DNA of 64,000 bases from contig NZ_CP127167.1 in NCBI RefSeq assembly GCF_036288925.1, positions 1,488,001 through 1,552,000 of the forward strand, in the 5' to 3' direction. Within the stretch, counting starts at the first letter, position 1. Every line of letters starts with the position of its first letter. The stretch comes from Haemophilus parainfluenzae. GTDB lineage: Bacteria; Pseudomonadota; Gammaproteobacteria; Enterobacterales; Pasteurellaceae. The position numbers and the translations under genes are program-made. Below, one piece after another: positions 26,364 to 36,873 of the stretch. The notes beneath the pieces are model-generated. The model was not told where the DNA came from, did no database searches, and saw only the letters and a list, made by a program, of their open reading frames with translations.

Positions 26364-26963
26364 ATGAATCGTTTTGTAATCGGTGATCCGAAGGATTGCA
26401 TTGGATGCAACACCTGTATGGCCGCTTGTAGCGAAGTGCATAAAGCTTTCGGATTACAATCTTTTCCACGCTTACAAGTCATGCGTAATGATGATGTAAC
26501 CGTGCCAATTCTCTGTCGTCATTGTGATGATTCACCATGTGCTACTGTGTGTCCGGTGCACGCAATTACACATATCAATGACACTATTCAACTTAACGAA
26601 AGTCTCTGTATCGGTTGTAAACTTTGTGGTATTGCTTGCCCATTCGGTGCCATTACCCAACATGGTTCTGCACCGATTGACGCACCAACCTATTATGAAG
26701 GATTCTCCTTCACTGATGCGGTAAAACGAGATATTCGTACTGCACCAGATAATACGGATTTACACAATATGTTGGCATGGCAACCAGGTGTGAAAGCCAT
26801 TGCGGTGAAATGCGATCTTTGCTATTTCCGTGAAGATGGTCCGGCTTGTGTGCAAACCTGCCCGACCAAAACGTTATTTATTATTAGTGATGAGAGTATC
26901 AAACAGGCTAACGAAAGAAAACGTGAAATGGCAATGGTTTCTTCGCCTGCTATCCCAAGATAA
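26364..26963 (+). CDS. hyfA: Hydrogenase-4 electron-transfer Fe-S protein HyfA
   Basis: A 199-residue ferredoxin-like protein with four CxxCxxCxxxC clusters (CIGCNTCMAAC near residue 13, CRHCDDSPCATVC near 52, CIGCKLCGIAC near 82, CDLCYFREDGPACVQTC near 150). It is equivalent to HycB of hydrogenase-3 and passes electrons from FdhF to the HyfG-I module on the cytoplasmic face. It starts after a strong GGAGGGGG and is the first gene of the hyf operon, with a 36-base gap to hyfB. Confidence 0.94.
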   Translation: MNRFVIGDPKDCIGCNTCMAACSEVHKAFGLQSFPRLQVMRNDDVTVPILCRHCDDSPCATVCPVHAITHINDTIQLNESLCIGCKLCGIACPFGAITQHGSAPIDAPTYYEGFSFTDAVKRDIRTAPDNTDLHNMLAWQPGVKAIAVKCDLCYFREDGPACVQTCPTKTLFIISDESIKQANERKREMAMVSSPAIPR

Positions 26964-26999
26964 TTAGTGTGTTTAACTTGTAATCAATGGAGTGATATT

Positions 27000-29021
27000 A
27001 TGAGTTTACCAATCAATTTACTCATCACGACCCTGTTGATTTATGTCGTAGGTGCGTTTATTTCGCTCGCAGTGAGACGAAACGAACAACTTTCAATCAA
27101 TATATCCGGCGTGACCGGTGTACTTGCTGGAGTGTTAGGTATTGTTGCCTGCATCCCCGTTCTGATCAGCAGCGACACAGTCGTTGATGTTTTCAAAACC
27201 CCATTTGAATTTGCCTCGTTCTCCATCCGTATTGACGGATTGGCAGCCTTTATGGTGTGTGTCATTTCTTTATTAGTTATTGTGACCGCACTTTATTCTT
27301 TCTCTTATGTAAAAGAATATAAAGGTAAAGGCGCAGGTTCCATGGGTTTCTTCATGAATTTATTTATCGCTTCCATGGTTGCGTTAGTCACCAGCGATAA
27401 TGCATTCTACTTCCTTGTATTCTTTGAAATGATGTCATTGGCATCTTATTTCTTAGTCCTTACCGAACAAGATGACAATGCCGTAAATGCAGGCTTGCTT
27501 TATTTCTTTATTGCGCATGCCGGTTCGGTATTAATTATGATCGCCTTCTTCATTTTCTACTGCTATGCCAGTAGCTTTGAATTTAGCGCATTCCGTCAAA
27601 CCACTTTACCGGCACCGCTTGCCTTTACCGCCTTTATTTTGGCATTTTTAGGTTTTGGCGCCAAAGCAGGGATGATTCCATTACACAGCTGGTTGCCAAA
27701 AGCTCACCCAGCTGCACCTTCTCATGCCTCAGCGATGATGTCTGGAGTGATGGTAAAAATTGGTATTTTCGGGATCATTAAAGTAGGTGTTGATCTTCTC
27801 GGTTCTACCAATGTTTGGTATGGCGTTATAGTACTTGGTTTCGGTGCAGTATCTTCCGTACTCGGCGTACTTTATGCCTTGGCAGAACATGACATCAAAA
27901 AACTCTTGGCTTATCACACGGTAGAAAATATCGGCATCATTATGATGGGGGTGGGCGTTGGTATGATTGGTATCGCGACACATCATCCAGTATTAGCAAC
28001 CGTGGGCTTACTTGGTGGGTTATACCACTTGCTTAACCATGCTGTATTCAAAGGCTTGTTATTCTTAGGTGCAGGTTCTGTAATGTATCGCTTGCACACT
28101 AAAGACATGGACTTAATGGGCGGCTTAGGCAAACTTATGCCTTACACCGCATTCTGTTTCTTAATCGGTACCATGGCGATTTCTGCATTGCCACCGTTTA
28201 ACGGTTTTGTCAGTGAATGGTTTACTTATCAATCCTTATTCACCTTAAGTCAAAGTGATGATTTCGTCTTAAAACTTGCCGGTCCAATTGCCATTATTAT
28301 GTTGGCATTGACGGGTGCGTTAGCGGCACTTTGTTTCGTGAAAGTGTACGGCATCAGCTTTGGTGGTGCACCGCGTAGCGAAAAAGCAGCCAATGCACGT
28401 GAAGTGCCAAAACCAATGGTAATTGCGATGGCGGTATTAGCGTTATGTTGTGTATTGTTAGGTGTGGGTGCATCTGTGGTGACTCCAATAATTGCGAAAA
28501 TTTCGACCGCACTTGCTCACAGTGAGCCGCTAATGTTGGCTCAAAATGGTGTGGTGGTCGCACAAGCTGAACCGCATACCGCGCTTTCAACACCGATGGT
28601 GACTATCATGCTATTGGCATTCTTCTTCTTGCCATTTAGTTTTTACGCCTTCACCAAAAATCAACGTTTATCCGATCGTGCAAAAGGCAATCCATGGGCT
28701 TGTGGTTATGCTTATGAACAAGATATGGCGGCCTCTGCAGGTAGTTTCACTCGTCCGTTGCGTACGATTTTCAAATCACTTTATACCTTGCGCGAAGTGT
28801 TGGATCCCGCACCTTTAGGTGATAAAGGTATCCAAGCGGTAATTAAAGGTGCAACAAAAGCTGAACCTTTCTGGGAAGAAAAAATGACGATGCCAATCGC
28901 TCGTTTTATTCCTTGGTTAGGAACTAAAATTCAATGGTTGCAACAAGGTGATTTCCGTGTGTACTGCGTGTACTTCGTGATTGCCTTGGTGGCAATACTA
29001 CTTTCCATTGCGTTGATGTAG
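27000..29021 (+). CDS. hyfB: Hydrogenase-4 membrane subunit HyfB
   Basis: About 673 residues with some 15 membrane segments, an antiporter-like (NuoL/M/N, MrpA) subunit that anchors the enzyme and probably takes part in proton or sodium movement. The proton-channel core AGMIPLHSWLPKAHPAAPSHASAMMSG and VKIGIFGI are conserved, as is LAYHTVENIGII with the usual charged residues. The start at 27000 (MSLPINLL) follows GGAG with 7-base spacing; the frame is open 11 codons further. Length matches E. coli HyfB (672). Confidence 0.95.
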   Translation: MSLPINLLITTLLIYVVGAFISLAVRRNEQLSINISGVTGVLAGVLGIVACIPVLISSDTVVDVFKTPFEFASFSIRIDGLAAFMVCVISLLVIVTALYSFSYVKEYKGKGAGSMGFFMNLFIASMVALVTSDNAFYFLVFFEMMSLASYFLVLTEQDDNAVNAGLLYFFIAHAGSVLIMIAFFIFYCYASSFEFSAFRQTTLPAPLAFTAFILAFLGFGAKAGMIPLHSWLPKAHPAAPSHASAMMSGVMVKIGIFGIIKVGVDLLGSTNVWYGVIVLGFGAVSSVLGVLYALAEHDIKKLLAYHTVENIGIIMMGVGVGMIGIATHHPVLATVGLLGGLYHLLNHAVFKGLLFLGAGSVMYRLHTKDMDLMGGLGKLMPYTAFCFLIGTMAISALPPFNGFVSEWFTYQSLFTLSQSDDFVLKLAGPIAIIMLALTGALAALCFVKVYGISFGGAPRSEKAANAREVPKPMVIAMAVLALCCVLLGVGASVVTPIIAKISTALAHSEPLMLAQNGVVVAQAEPHTALSTPMVTIMLLAFFFLPFSFYAFTKNQRLSDRAKGNPWACGYAYEQDMAASAGSFTRPLRTIFKSLYTLREVLDPAPLGDKGIQAVIKGATKAEPFWEEKMTMPIARFIPWLGTKIQWLQQGDFRVYCVYFVIALVAILLSIALM

Positions 29022-29031
29022 GAGGTTGAAG

Positions 29032-29994
29032 ATGATTACGTTACCTTCAGAAATTGCAACATCTGCCGGAATGTTTGTTTTTGCCATTGTGCAAGCCTTG
29101 ATTTTGCTCGCCCTTGCACCGTTATTTTCCGGTATTTCACGTATGATCCGTGCTCGTATTCAATCTCGTCGCGGTCCTGGCGTGTTACAAGATTATCGTG
29201 ACATTGCGAAATTAATGAAACGTCAAAACATTTGGCCAGACAATGCGGGTTGGGTTTCTAAAGCGATGCCTTATGTGCTAATTAGCACAGTGATGGTGGT
29301 TGCCATGAGTTTGCCTTTATTTACTCGTATCGCACCATTTGGCGCTGGCAGTGATTTAATCACCGTGATTTACTTATTCGCCTTGTTCCGTTTCTTTTTC
29401 TCAATTGCGGGTTTGGATTCAAACAGCACATTCTCAAGTTTAGGGGCAAGCCGTGAAGTCACATTAGGTGTTTTAGTAGAACCAATTCTCATGTTGGCAT
29501 TCCTTGTGATTGCTTTAATTGCCGGTTCAACCAATTTTGCGGTTATCGGTAATGCACTTTCCGAAAATACTTGGCAATATCCAATTGCGACAGTGATTGC
29601 TATCGCAGCAGCATTCTTCGCCGTGTTTATTGAAATGGGGAAAATTCCATTTGACTTGGCAGAAGCGGAACAAGAATTACAAGAAGGTCCATTGACTGAA
29701 TATTCTGGTCCAGCACTCGCCTTATTAAAAGTCGGCTTAAGCTTAAAATCTATGGTTGTAGCATCTATCTTTGTGAGCGTGTTGCTTCCGTTTGGTATCC
29801 CAACAGAGATGAGCTTAAGTGCGGTCGTTTTAGGCGGTGTTTTATTCTTCGTGAAATTATTCGTGGTGTTCGTATTGGCTTGTGTCTTTGAAAACACACT
29901 CTCTCGTACCCGCTTTATGTTAACAGGACGTTTAACCGTAGTCGGCTTCGGCATTTCTGTGTTAGCGTTTGTATTTTACTTCACAGGGTTGTAA
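29032..29994 (+). CDS. hyfC: Hydrogenase-4 membrane subunit HyfC
   Basis: About 320 residues, homologous to NuoH of complex I and HycD. Eight or so membrane segments; the loop AEAEQELQEGPLTEYSGPALALLK, conserved in this family at the interface with the hydrophilic arm, is intact, as is RSRRGPGVLQDYRDIAKL-type sequence near residue 45. The ATG at 29032 has AGGAGG six bases upstream and is preferred to a TTG at 29026. Ten bases separate the hyfB stop from this start. Confidence 0.94.
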   Translation: MITLPSEIATSAGMFVFAIVQALILLALAPLFSGISRMIRARIQSRRGPGVLQDYRDIAKLMKRQNIWPDNAGWVSKAMPYVLISTVMVVAMSLPLFTRIAPFGAGSDLITVIYLFALFRFFFSIAGLDSNSTFSSLGASREVTLGVLVEPILMLAFLVIALIAGSTNFAVIGNALSENTWQYPIATVIAIAAAFFAVFIEMGKIPFDLAEAEQELQEGPLTEYSGPALALLKVGLSLKSMVVASIFVSVLLPFGIPTEMSLSAVVLGGVLFFVKLFVVFVLACVFENTLSRTRFMLTGRLTVVGFGISVLAFVFYFTGL

Positions 29995-30005
29995 GGAGGA
30001 CAAAT

Positions 30006-31451
30006 ATGGAACGTTTAGCTCTGATTACAATCATTTTACCTTTCGTAGGGGCGTTTATTGTTGGTTTGAACAAAAAACACTTTGCTCAAATTGCCACTGT
30101 ATTTGCAGCGCTTGCTACGTTAGGAACCATGTTAGTTGCTGGGCAATGGTTTGCCGATGGTCATCAAAGCGTCACTTATGACATCGTCGCTTTTGATAAA
30201 ACGGCGATCTTTGGTGTCACTCTTGATGCAGTCAGTACATTAATTGCCTTTGCCGTTGTGGCCTTGGGTTTCTTAATCTGCTTATATTCTTGCGGATACT
30301 TAACCGATAAAAACCGTGAGCACCCACATAACGGGTTACCACGTTTTTATGCCTTCTTGCTCATCTTTATTGGTGCCATGGCAGGCTTGGTGTATTCCTC
30401 AACTTTAGCAGGACAATTATTGTTCTTCGAAATTACTGGGGGATGTTCTTGGGCATTAATCAGTTATTACCAAACACCAAAAGCCCAAGCCGCTGCAATG
30501 AAAGCGTTGATTATTACCCATGTTGGTGCAATCGGGTTATATATTGCTGCAGCCTATTTGTTCAGCCAATCAGGTACATTCTCCATCACAGCATTAGAAC
30601 ATTTAGATCCGAGTGCGAAAACCATCGTGCTATTTGGTGTGATGTTTGCTGCGTGGGGTAAATCAGCGCAATTACCAATGCAAATTTGGTTACCAAATGC
30701 GATGGAAGCACCAACACCGGTGAGTGCATATTTGCACGCTGCATCAATGGTTAAAGTTGGGGTCTATATTTTCGCTCGTTCAGTTATGTCTGCTGGTGAG
30801 ATTCCACATATTGTGGGTGAAGTCGGCATCATCATGGCGATGATTACCTTGATTTACGGCTTCTTGATGTACTTGCCACAAACTGACTTAAAACGTTTAT
30901 TGGCGTATTCCACCATTACCCAACTTTCTTATATTTTCATTGGGATTTCTCTTGCTGCATTAGGTTCTAAATTGGCCTTTGTGGCAGCGATTAGCTACAT
31001 CTTCAACCATGCTTTCGCGAAAAGCTTATTCTTCTTGGTCGCTGGTTCATTAAGTTATGCGACAGGAACCCGCTCAATGCCATTGTTACGAGGTATTATG
31101 CGTACAATGCCAGTGGTCGGTGCAGGATTTGGTGTTGCAGCATTAGCTATTGCTGGGGTACCACCATTTAATGGATTCTTCAGTAAATATCCATTATTTG
31201 CGGCCGGATTTGAATTAGGCAATGAATATGGCTGGATTACTTGGTTAGTGGTACTTGCTTTAGTTGAATCTACCGCGACATTCGTGTGGTTGTTGTATAA
31301 ATTCGGACAATGTGTCATTGGTAAACCATCAGAAGCAGTTGCCAATGCACAACCTATACCATTCTCTATGCGTTTTGTGTTAGTTGTATTAATGGTGATG
31401 TCCGTGGTGTCCAGTTTTATCGCCGCATATTGGCTAGGTTTGGCTGGTTAG
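30006..31451 (+). CDS. hyfD: Hydrogenase-4 membrane subunit HyfD
   Basis: A 481-residue antiporter-like subunit (NuoL/M/N type). It has about 14 membrane segments, the signature AQLPMQIWLPNAMEAPTPVSAYLHAASMVK near residue 220, and LLAYSTITQLSYI. HyfD is absent from hydrogenase-3, so its presence identifies a hydrogenase-4 complex with extra membrane units. Preceded by AAGGAGG. Length agrees with E. coli HyfD (479). Confidence 0.94.
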   Translation: MERLALITIILPFVGAFIVGLNKKHFAQIATVFAALATLGTMLVAGQWFADGHQSVTYDIVAFDKTAIFGVTLDAVSTLIAFAVVALGFLICLYSCGYLTDKNREHPHNGLPRFYAFLLIFIGAMAGLVYSSTLAGQLLFFEITGGCSWALISYYQTPKAQAAAMKALIITHVGAIGLYIAAAYLFSQSGTFSITALEHLDPSAKTIVLFGVMFAAWGKSAQLPMQIWLPNAMEAPTPVSAYLHAASMVKVGVYIFARSVMSAGEIPHIVGEVGIIMAMITLIYGFLMYLPQTDLKRLLAYSTITQLSYIFIGISLAALGSKLAFVAAISYIFNHAFAKSLFFLVAGSLSYATGTRSMPLLRGIMRTMPVVGAGFGVAALAIAGVPPFNGFFSKYPLFAAGFELGNEYGWITWLVVLALVESTATFVWLLYKFGQCVIGKPSEAVANAQPIPFSMRFVLVVLMVMSVVSSFIAAYWLGLAG

Positions 31452-31466
31452 GTTAAGGAGGAATCT

Positions 31467-32105
31467 ATGTTAATGATAAATGGACTTGCGTGTTTACTCA
31501 TTATTACCTCTCTTTGCGTAATTATGGCTCGAACCGCCAAAAAAGCTGCGTTATTTTATAGTTTGCAATCATTGGTGTTGGTGTTACTGTTTGTCTATCT
31601 TGCCAATGAAATGCAAGCCCATGAACTTTATATGTGGTCAATCAGCGCATTTATTACCAAAGTGGTTTTGGTGCCCGCGATTTTAATCTATGCGATGAAA
31701 AAAGTTGATGAAAGTCAAACTCCTGCTGGAATAAATGTCGCTTGGTTGATCCCGATCACAGCAGTGATAGTGACATTGTGCTACTTTGTCGTTGTCCCAA
31801 TCGATTTACCGTTGGTTGCGCATCTTAAACCGGCATTATCAGTGTCATTAAGTCACTTCTTATTAGGTTTAGTGTGCATTGTTAGCCAACGCAATATCGT
31901 AAAACAAGTATTCGGTTATTGTTTGATGGAAAACGGTTCTCATCTCACATTAGCCTTATTGGCAAATAAAGCACCTGAGTTAGTGGAAATCGGAATTGCC
32001 ACAGATGCTATCTTTGCCGTCATCATAATGGTGGTGTTGGTAAACAAAATTTACCGTACATTCCACTCATTAGATGCAAAACAACTTATGAGTTTGAAGG
32101 GGTAA
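31467..32105 (+). CDS. hyfE: Hydrogenase-4 membrane subunit HyfE
   Basis: A 212-residue membrane protein with about seven hydrophobic segments. It resembles HyfE (216 residues in E. coli) and carries a NuoK-like region (HFLLGLVCIVSQRNIVKQVFGYCLMENGSH) in which the conserved glutamate of QVFGYCLMENG is present. Good AAGGAGGAA site. Four bases separate its stop from the hyfF start. HyfE is specific to hydrogenase-4 type enzymes. Confidence 0.92.
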   Translation: MLMINGLACLLIITSLCVIMARTAKKAALFYSLQSLVLVLLFVYLANEMQAHELYMWSISAFITKVVLVPAILIYAMKKVDESQTPAGINVAWLIPITAVIVTLCYFVVVPIDLPLVAHLKPALSVSLSHFLLGLVCIVSQRNIVKQVFGYCLMENGSHLTLALLANKAPELVEIGIATDAIFAVIIMVVLVNKIYRTFHSLDAKQLMSLKG

Positions 32106-32109
32106 CGCT

Positions 32110-33648
32110 ATGTATGAACAATGGATAATCGCGTTATTAATCGCACCTTTAGCAATATCACTTGCCAGTTTCGCTTGTGGCGTGACAAAAGCACGGACAA
32201 TTTGTACCGCACTTCATGTTACAGGTTTGATTTTGATGTTAGCATTTGCCTTACAAATTATTAATGGCGTGCTAACTCAGGGGGAAATCAGTGCATTAAA
32301 TAACTGGGTTTACATCGACAGTCTATCTGCTATTTTCTTAGGGCTCATCGCTATTGTTGGAACATTAGCCGGTATTTATTCAATCGGTTATATTGGTACT
32401 GAATATCGCGAAGGGCATCTTGATTTGAAAACATATTGCAATTATTACGGCTTTTTGCATTTGTTTTTCTTCACTATGATTATTTCTGTGATCACCAATA
32501 ACGTGATTTTGATGTGGGCTGCTATTGAAGCAACTACATTAAGTTCTGCGTTCTTGGTCGGTACATACAAACAAAAAACTTCTCTTGAAGCCGCATGGAA
32601 ATACATCATTATTTGTTCTGTTGGGGTCGCGTTCGGATTGTATGGCACGATTTTAACCTTCTCTAATGGTACGAATCTTTTGGCAGATCCTAGCCAAGCC
32701 ATTTTCTGGACAGAAATCAATCAGCAAGCGGCTGGTTTGAATCCGATGCTCATGTATCTTGCTTTTGCCTTCATTTTGGTTGGCTTTGGTACTAAGTGCG
32801 GTCTATTTCCAATGCATACTTGGCTATCCGATGCACACAGTGAAGCGCCAAGTCCGGTGAGTGCGATTTTATCTGCGGTATTATTGAACTGTGCCATGTT
32901 GGTGGTATTGCGCTACTACATCTTAGTTTCTAAAGCAGTTGGTCCAACTTACCCTCAAACCTTATTGTTGGTATTTGGTTTACTTTCTGTATTGGTTGCG
33001 GCCTTGTTTATTATCGTTCAATTCGACATCAAACGCTTATTGGCATACTCCAGTATTGAAAACATGGGTTTAATTAGCTTCGCTTTTGGTTTAGGTGGCC
33101 CAATCGGCGTATTTGCTGGGTTATTACATACCATTAACCATAGCTTAGCGAAAACCTTGCTGTTCTGTGCTTCTGGTAACATTTTATTGAAATACAAAAC
33201 CCGTGATATGAACCAAGTACGAGGTTTATGGCATGTGGCACCAATGACAGCGGTATTATTTGCCGGAGGTGCATTAGCACTAGGTGGTATTCCACCATTT
33301 AACGTGTTCGTCAGTGAATTCAGTATTGCTGTTGCGGGTATTTACGCAGGTAAAACTTGGTTAATGGTATTCTGTTTAATTTTACTCACTATTGTGTTAG
33401 CTGGATTGTCTTTAATGGTATTAAAAACTGTATTAGGCAAACAGCCAGATAATATTGAAGTGGGGGATGTGAACAAAGTTTCACTCGTGGCGATGGCAAT
33501 TTTATTGTTATTCATGTTTATTATGGGTATTCATATTGCCGAACCAATTTTGCAGTTATTAAAAAGTGCGGTCGGAATTGTACTCGGATCTGAACAAGTG
33601 TCTTTTGGTGAAATGTTAATTTTACCTTGGCAAAGTTTAGCGCAATGA
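32110..33648 (+). CDS. hyfF: Hydrogenase-4 membrane subunit HyfF
   Basis: A 512-residue antiporter-like subunit with about 14 membrane segments. The core GFGTKCGLFPMHTWLSDAHSEAPSPVSAILSAVLLN is conserved near residue 230, and LLAYSSIENMGL follows. It is the third NuoL/M/N-like unit of the complex (with HyfB and HyfD). Slightly shorter than E. coli HyfF (526). It ends 20 bases before hyfG. Confidence 0.94.
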   Translation: MYEQWIIALLIAPLAISLASFACGVTKARTICTALHVTGLILMLAFALQIINGVLTQGEISALNNWVYIDSLSAIFLGLIAIVGTLAGIYSIGYIGTEYREGHLDLKTYCNYYGFLHLFFFTMIISVITNNVILMWAAIEATTLSSAFLVGTYKQKTSLEAAWKYIIICSVGVAFGLYGTILTFSNGTNLLADPSQAIFWTEINQQAAGLNPMLMYLAFAFILVGFGTKCGLFPMHTWLSDAHSEAPSPVSAILSAVLLNCAMLVVLRYYILVSKAVGPTYPQTLLLVFGLLSVLVAALFIIVQFDIKRLLAYSSIENMGLISFAFGLGGPIGVFAGLLHTINHSLAKTLLFCASGNILLKYKTRDMNQVRGLWHVAPMTAVLFAGGALALGGIPPFNVFVSEFSIAVAGIYAGKTWLMVFCLILLTIVLAGLSLMVLKTVLGKQPDNIEVGDVNKVSLVAMAILLLFMFIMGIHIAEPILQLLKSAVGIVLGSEQVSFGEMLILPWQSLAQ

Positions 33649-33668
33649 TCGACAGGAGGGATAAATAT

Positions 33669-35399
33669 ATGGAATTAACTAAAAATACATCAGTCGATCC
33701 AGCCAAAATGATTGGTAAAAATTACATTGAAGCAGTCAATGCAAAATTTCCAAATACCATTTTGGATGAGGAGTGGTCAACACCAAATCAGGTTACCCTT
33801 ACCATTAAAACCAATATGTTACCTGATGTAGTTGAATACCTTTATTATCAACATGACGGTTGGTTACCTTTGGTATTCGGGAATGATGAGCGTTCAATTC
33901 ATGGCAACTATGCAGTGTACTACGTGCTTTCCATGGAAGGGGAAGTGAAAACTTTTATCACTATTAAAGCCTTAGTTGATCCTGTGAGCTTAGAATTTCC
34001 GTCAGTGACACCAAAAGTCAAAGCAGCTGTTTGGGGCGAACGTGAATTATTCGATATGTATGGTTTGAAAGCCGTTGGTTTACCTGACCAACGTCGCTTA
34101 GTGTTGCCAGATGATTGGCCGGATGATCTTTATCCATTACGTAAAGACTCCATGGACTATCGTTTACGTCCGGATCCAACAACGGCAACAGAAACCTACG
34201 AATTTATTAACGAAAAAGGCGAAGCGCGCATTGTGCCAATTGGCCCATTACACATCACCTCTGACGAACCGGGACATTTCCGTTTGTTCGTGGATGGGGA
34301 AGATATCATTGATGCGGACTATCGTTTGTTCTATGTGCACCGCGGTATGGAAAAATTGGCAGAAACTCGCATGGATTACGACCAAGTCAACTTCCTTGCT
34401 GACCGTGTGTGCGGGATTTGCGGTTTTACTCACAGTGTGGCGTATGCCAATTCCGTAGAAAGCGCTTTGGGGATTCAAATTCCAAAACGTGCTGAATGGA
34501 TCCGTGCGATTTTGTTAGAAGTAGAACGTTTACACAGTCACTTATTAAACTTAGGTCTATCTAGCCACTTTACCGGCTTTGATACCGGCTTTATGCAATT
34601 CTTCCGTGTTCGTGAGAAATCCATGACCTTGGCTGAAGTGCTAACTGGTGCACGTAAAACCTATGGTATTAACCTTATCGGTGGTGTGCGTCGTGATATG
34701 TTGAAACATCAACGTGAGCAATGTATCAAGCTTATCGGTGAAATGCGTGAAGAACTCAAAACCTTAACCGATATTTTATTAAATACACCGAATATGGAAC
34801 AACGTACGGTAGGCGTTGGTGTCTTGGCAAAAGATATCGCTCGTGACTTTAGTCCGGTTGGTCCAATGATTCGTGGTTCTGGCTTTGCGCGTGATGTGCG
34901 TAAAGTACACCCATTCTCCGGTTATGGCGATATCCCTTTCAATCTCTTCACTGAAGCAAATGGTGATGTATTATCCCGTGTGAAAGTGCGGATTAATGAA
35001 GTGTTTGAGTCTATGAATATCATTGATTACATGGTGGACAATTTGCCGAGTGGTGAAATCTTAAAAGAAGGTTTCAATTATACGCCAGGACGTTTTGCTT
35101 TAGGGATTACGGAAGCGCCACGTGGTGAAGATATTCACTGGTCAATGCTAGGCGACAACCAAAAACTTTTCCGTTGGCGTTGTCGTGCTGCCACTTATGC
35201 TAACTGGCCAACCTTGCGCTATATGTTGCGTGGCAACACTGTGTCTGATGCGCCACTTATTATTGGTAGTCTTGACCCTTGCTATTCTTGTACCGACCGT
35301 GTCACCGTGGTGGATGTACGTAAACGCAAAGCGAAAACCGTGGATTATAAAGAGATTGAACGCTACGGTATCGAACGTAAAAATTCACCATTGAAATAG
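33669..35399 (+). CDS. hyfG: Hydrogenase-4 large catalytic subunit HyfG (NiFe)
   Basis: About 576 residues, a fusion of a NuoC-like N-terminal domain (1-150) and a NuoD/NiFe large-subunit domain. The nickel ligands are in RVCGICGFTHS near residue 240 and DPCYSC near residue 540. After DPCYSCTDR about 32 residues remain (VTVVDVRKRK... ending KNSPLK), closely similar to the C-terminal peptide that HycI removes from E. coli HycE; a HycI homologue is encoded at 37484-37942. The ATG at 33669 follows AGGAGGG; the open frame runs 14 codons upstream into hyfF. Confidence 0.96.
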   Translation: MELTKNTSVDPAKMIGKNYIEAVNAKFPNTILDEEWSTPNQVTLTIKTNMLPDVVEYLYYQHDGWLPLVFGNDERSIHGNYAVYYVLSMEGEVKTFITIKALVDPVSLEFPSVTPKVKAAVWGERELFDMYGLKAVGLPDQRRLVLPDDWPDDLYPLRKDSMDYRLRPDPTTATETYEFINEKGEARIVPIGPLHITSDEPGHFRLFVDGEDIIDADYRLFYVHRGMEKLAETRMDYDQVNFLADRVCGICGFTHSVAYANSVESALGIQIPKRAEWIRAILLEVERLHSHLLNLGLSSHFTGFDTGFMQFFRVREKSMTLAEVLTGARKTYGINLIGGVRRDMLKHQREQCIKLIGEMREELKTLTDILLNTPNMEQRTVGVGVLAKDIARDFSPVGPMIRGSGFARDVRKVHPFSGYGDIPFNLFTEANGDVLSRVKVRINEVFESMNIIDYMVDNLPSGEILKEGFNYTPGRFALGITEAPRGEDIHWSMLGDNQKLFRWRCRAATYANWPTLRYMLRGNTVSDAPLIIGSLDPCYSCTDRVTVVDVRKRKAKTVDYKEIERYGIERKNSPLK

Positions 35400-35411
35400 G
35401 GGAGGCGGAAA

Positions 35412-36059
35412 ATGTTTAAATTACTAAAAACGGTATTTAAAGCCGGTGATGTTACCACCAAATATCCGTTCAAACCTTATGAAGTTGATGATGATTTTAG
35501 AGGAAAACCGGAACTCAATTCTGATCAATGTATAGTCTGCGCGGCTTGTACCATTGCCTGTCCAGCCAATGCGTTGACCATGAGAACGGATCCAGTGACA
35601 GGCGAACGTACCTGGTCATTATTCCTTGGTCGTTGTATTTTCTGTGGACGTTGCGAAGAAGTTTGCCCAACCAAAGCCATTCGCTTATCACAAGATTTTG
35701 AACTATCAGTGACCAATAAACAGGATCTTTTCCAAGAAACTACCTTTGCTACAGTAACTTGTCAGGAATGTGGTCAACCGTTTATTTCTTATAAAGAACT
35801 GAATTACACCATTGATTTATTCAAACAAACTTTGGATAAACCAGAATTAGTGAAACAAAAATTGGCAGAGTTGCATACTTGTCCGGTTTGTAAACGTCAG
35901 CACAGCTTAGAAAAAACCGCGAATATGGAATCCAACATGCGGATGAAATTAATCGACTTTAAAGAGCCAGTTCGCTTGAATTTCAAAAAAGCACTCGAAC
36001 AACGAGAACAAAGTGCGGTTGATGTACCTAACGTTTTAGCAGGAGGCGAAAGACGATGA
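35412..36059 (+). CDS. hyfH: Hydrogenase-4 Fe-S subunit HyfH (HycF/NuoI-like)
   Basis: A 215-residue protein with two 4Fe-4S clusters ([16 protein letters not shown] near residue 41 and [16 protein letters not shown] near residue 76), linking the small subunit to the rest of the chain. A zinc-ribbon-like pair (CQECGQPF near 118 and CPVCKRQH near 158) follows, as in E. coli HycF. It is some 30 residues longer than the E. coli HyfH/HycF proteins because of a C-terminal tail. Its TGA overlaps the ATG of hyfI (ATGA). Confidence 0.93.
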   Translation: MFKLLKTVFKAGDVTTKYPFKPYEVDDDFRGKPELNSDQCIVCAACTIACPANALTMRTDPVTGERTWSLFLGRCIFCGRCEEVCPTKAIRLSQDFELSVTNKQDLFQETTFATVTCQECGQPFISYKELNYTIDLFKQTLDKPELVKQKLAELHTCPVCKRQHSLEKTANMESNMRMKLIDFKEPVRLNFKKALEQREQSAVDVPNVLAGGERR

Positions 36060-36832
36060 ACACACAAATTCCAATGCCGGTCAATGGCATATCAACACCG
36101 TTTAGTATTGATGAAAATATTGCCAAAATGAAACAAACGTTGCTGAAAGATATTCAACGTTCAGCTTATGTTTATCGTGTGGACTGCGGCGGTTGTAATG
36201 GGTGTGAAATCGAAATTTTCAGTACCATTACGCCAACATTCGATGCAGAACGTTTTGGTATTAAAGTGGTCGCTTCACCTCGTCATGCAGACATTTTATT
36301 ATTCACCGGTGCGGTTACTCGTGCTATGCGCACTCCTGCCATGCGTGCTTACCAAGCTGCGCCTGATCCAAAGATCTGTATTGCTTACGGAGCTTGCGGT
36401 TGCGGCGGTGGTATTTTCCACGATCTCTATTGTGTATGGGGTGGTTCTGACCAAATTGTACCGGTTGATGTGTATATCCCTGGCTGTCCTCCAACTCCTG
36501 CAGCGACCATTTATGGATTCGCAGTAGCACTTGGTTTGCTTGATCAAAAACTCAAAGGTAAACAAGAAAAAGCTGATCCTAACGCAGAAGCTAAATTGCG
36601 TTTCCCAACCATTCCGTTAGATTTGCGTATTAGTCTTGAACGTGAAGCACGTCGTCTTGCCGGTTATCGTCAAGGCGGCAACATTGCTAACCAATTTATG
36701 GCAATGATGACAGAAAATGATAAAGTGCCATTTGGTGTACGTTTAGGTGAATACCTAGAACGCGAAGCCGATCCGCGTTTAAGCGAAATCGTCAATCGTT
36801 TGCATGCGATTAGTATGCCGTTTTCGGGATAG
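36056..36832 (+). CDS. hyfI: Hydrogenase-4 small subunit HyfI (HycG/NuoB-like)
   Basis: A 258-residue protein that holds the 4Fe-4S cluster next to the NiFe site. Cysteine motifs: [11 protein letters not shown] near residue 42, GACGCGGG near 110 and PGCPPTP near 142, the usual NuoB/HycG pattern. No twin-arginine signal, so it stays in the cytoplasm. Translationally coupled to hyfH. A 167-bp inverted-repeat element separates it from hycH. Confidence 0.95.
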   Translation: MNTQIPMPVNGISTPFSIDENIAKMKQTLLKDIQRSAYVYRVDCGGCNGCEIEIFSTITPTFDAERFGIKVVASPRHADILLFTGAVTRAMRTPAMRAYQAAPDPKICIAYGACGCGGGIFHDLYCVWGGSDQIVPVDVYIPGCPPTPAATIYGFAVALGLLDQKLKGKQEKADPNAEAKLRFPTIPLDLRISLEREARRLAGYRQGGNIANQFMAMMTENDKVPFGVRLGEYLEREADPRLSEIVNRLHAISMPFSG

Positions 36833-36873
36833 TCTAACGATTGCTAAATAAACTAATAGCTCCGTTTTGATTT

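Noticed and set aside
29370-29954. 194-residue minus-strand frame inside hyfC
   Set aside because: Shadow of hyfC: basic, low-complexity translation typical of antisense frames of membrane-protein genes.
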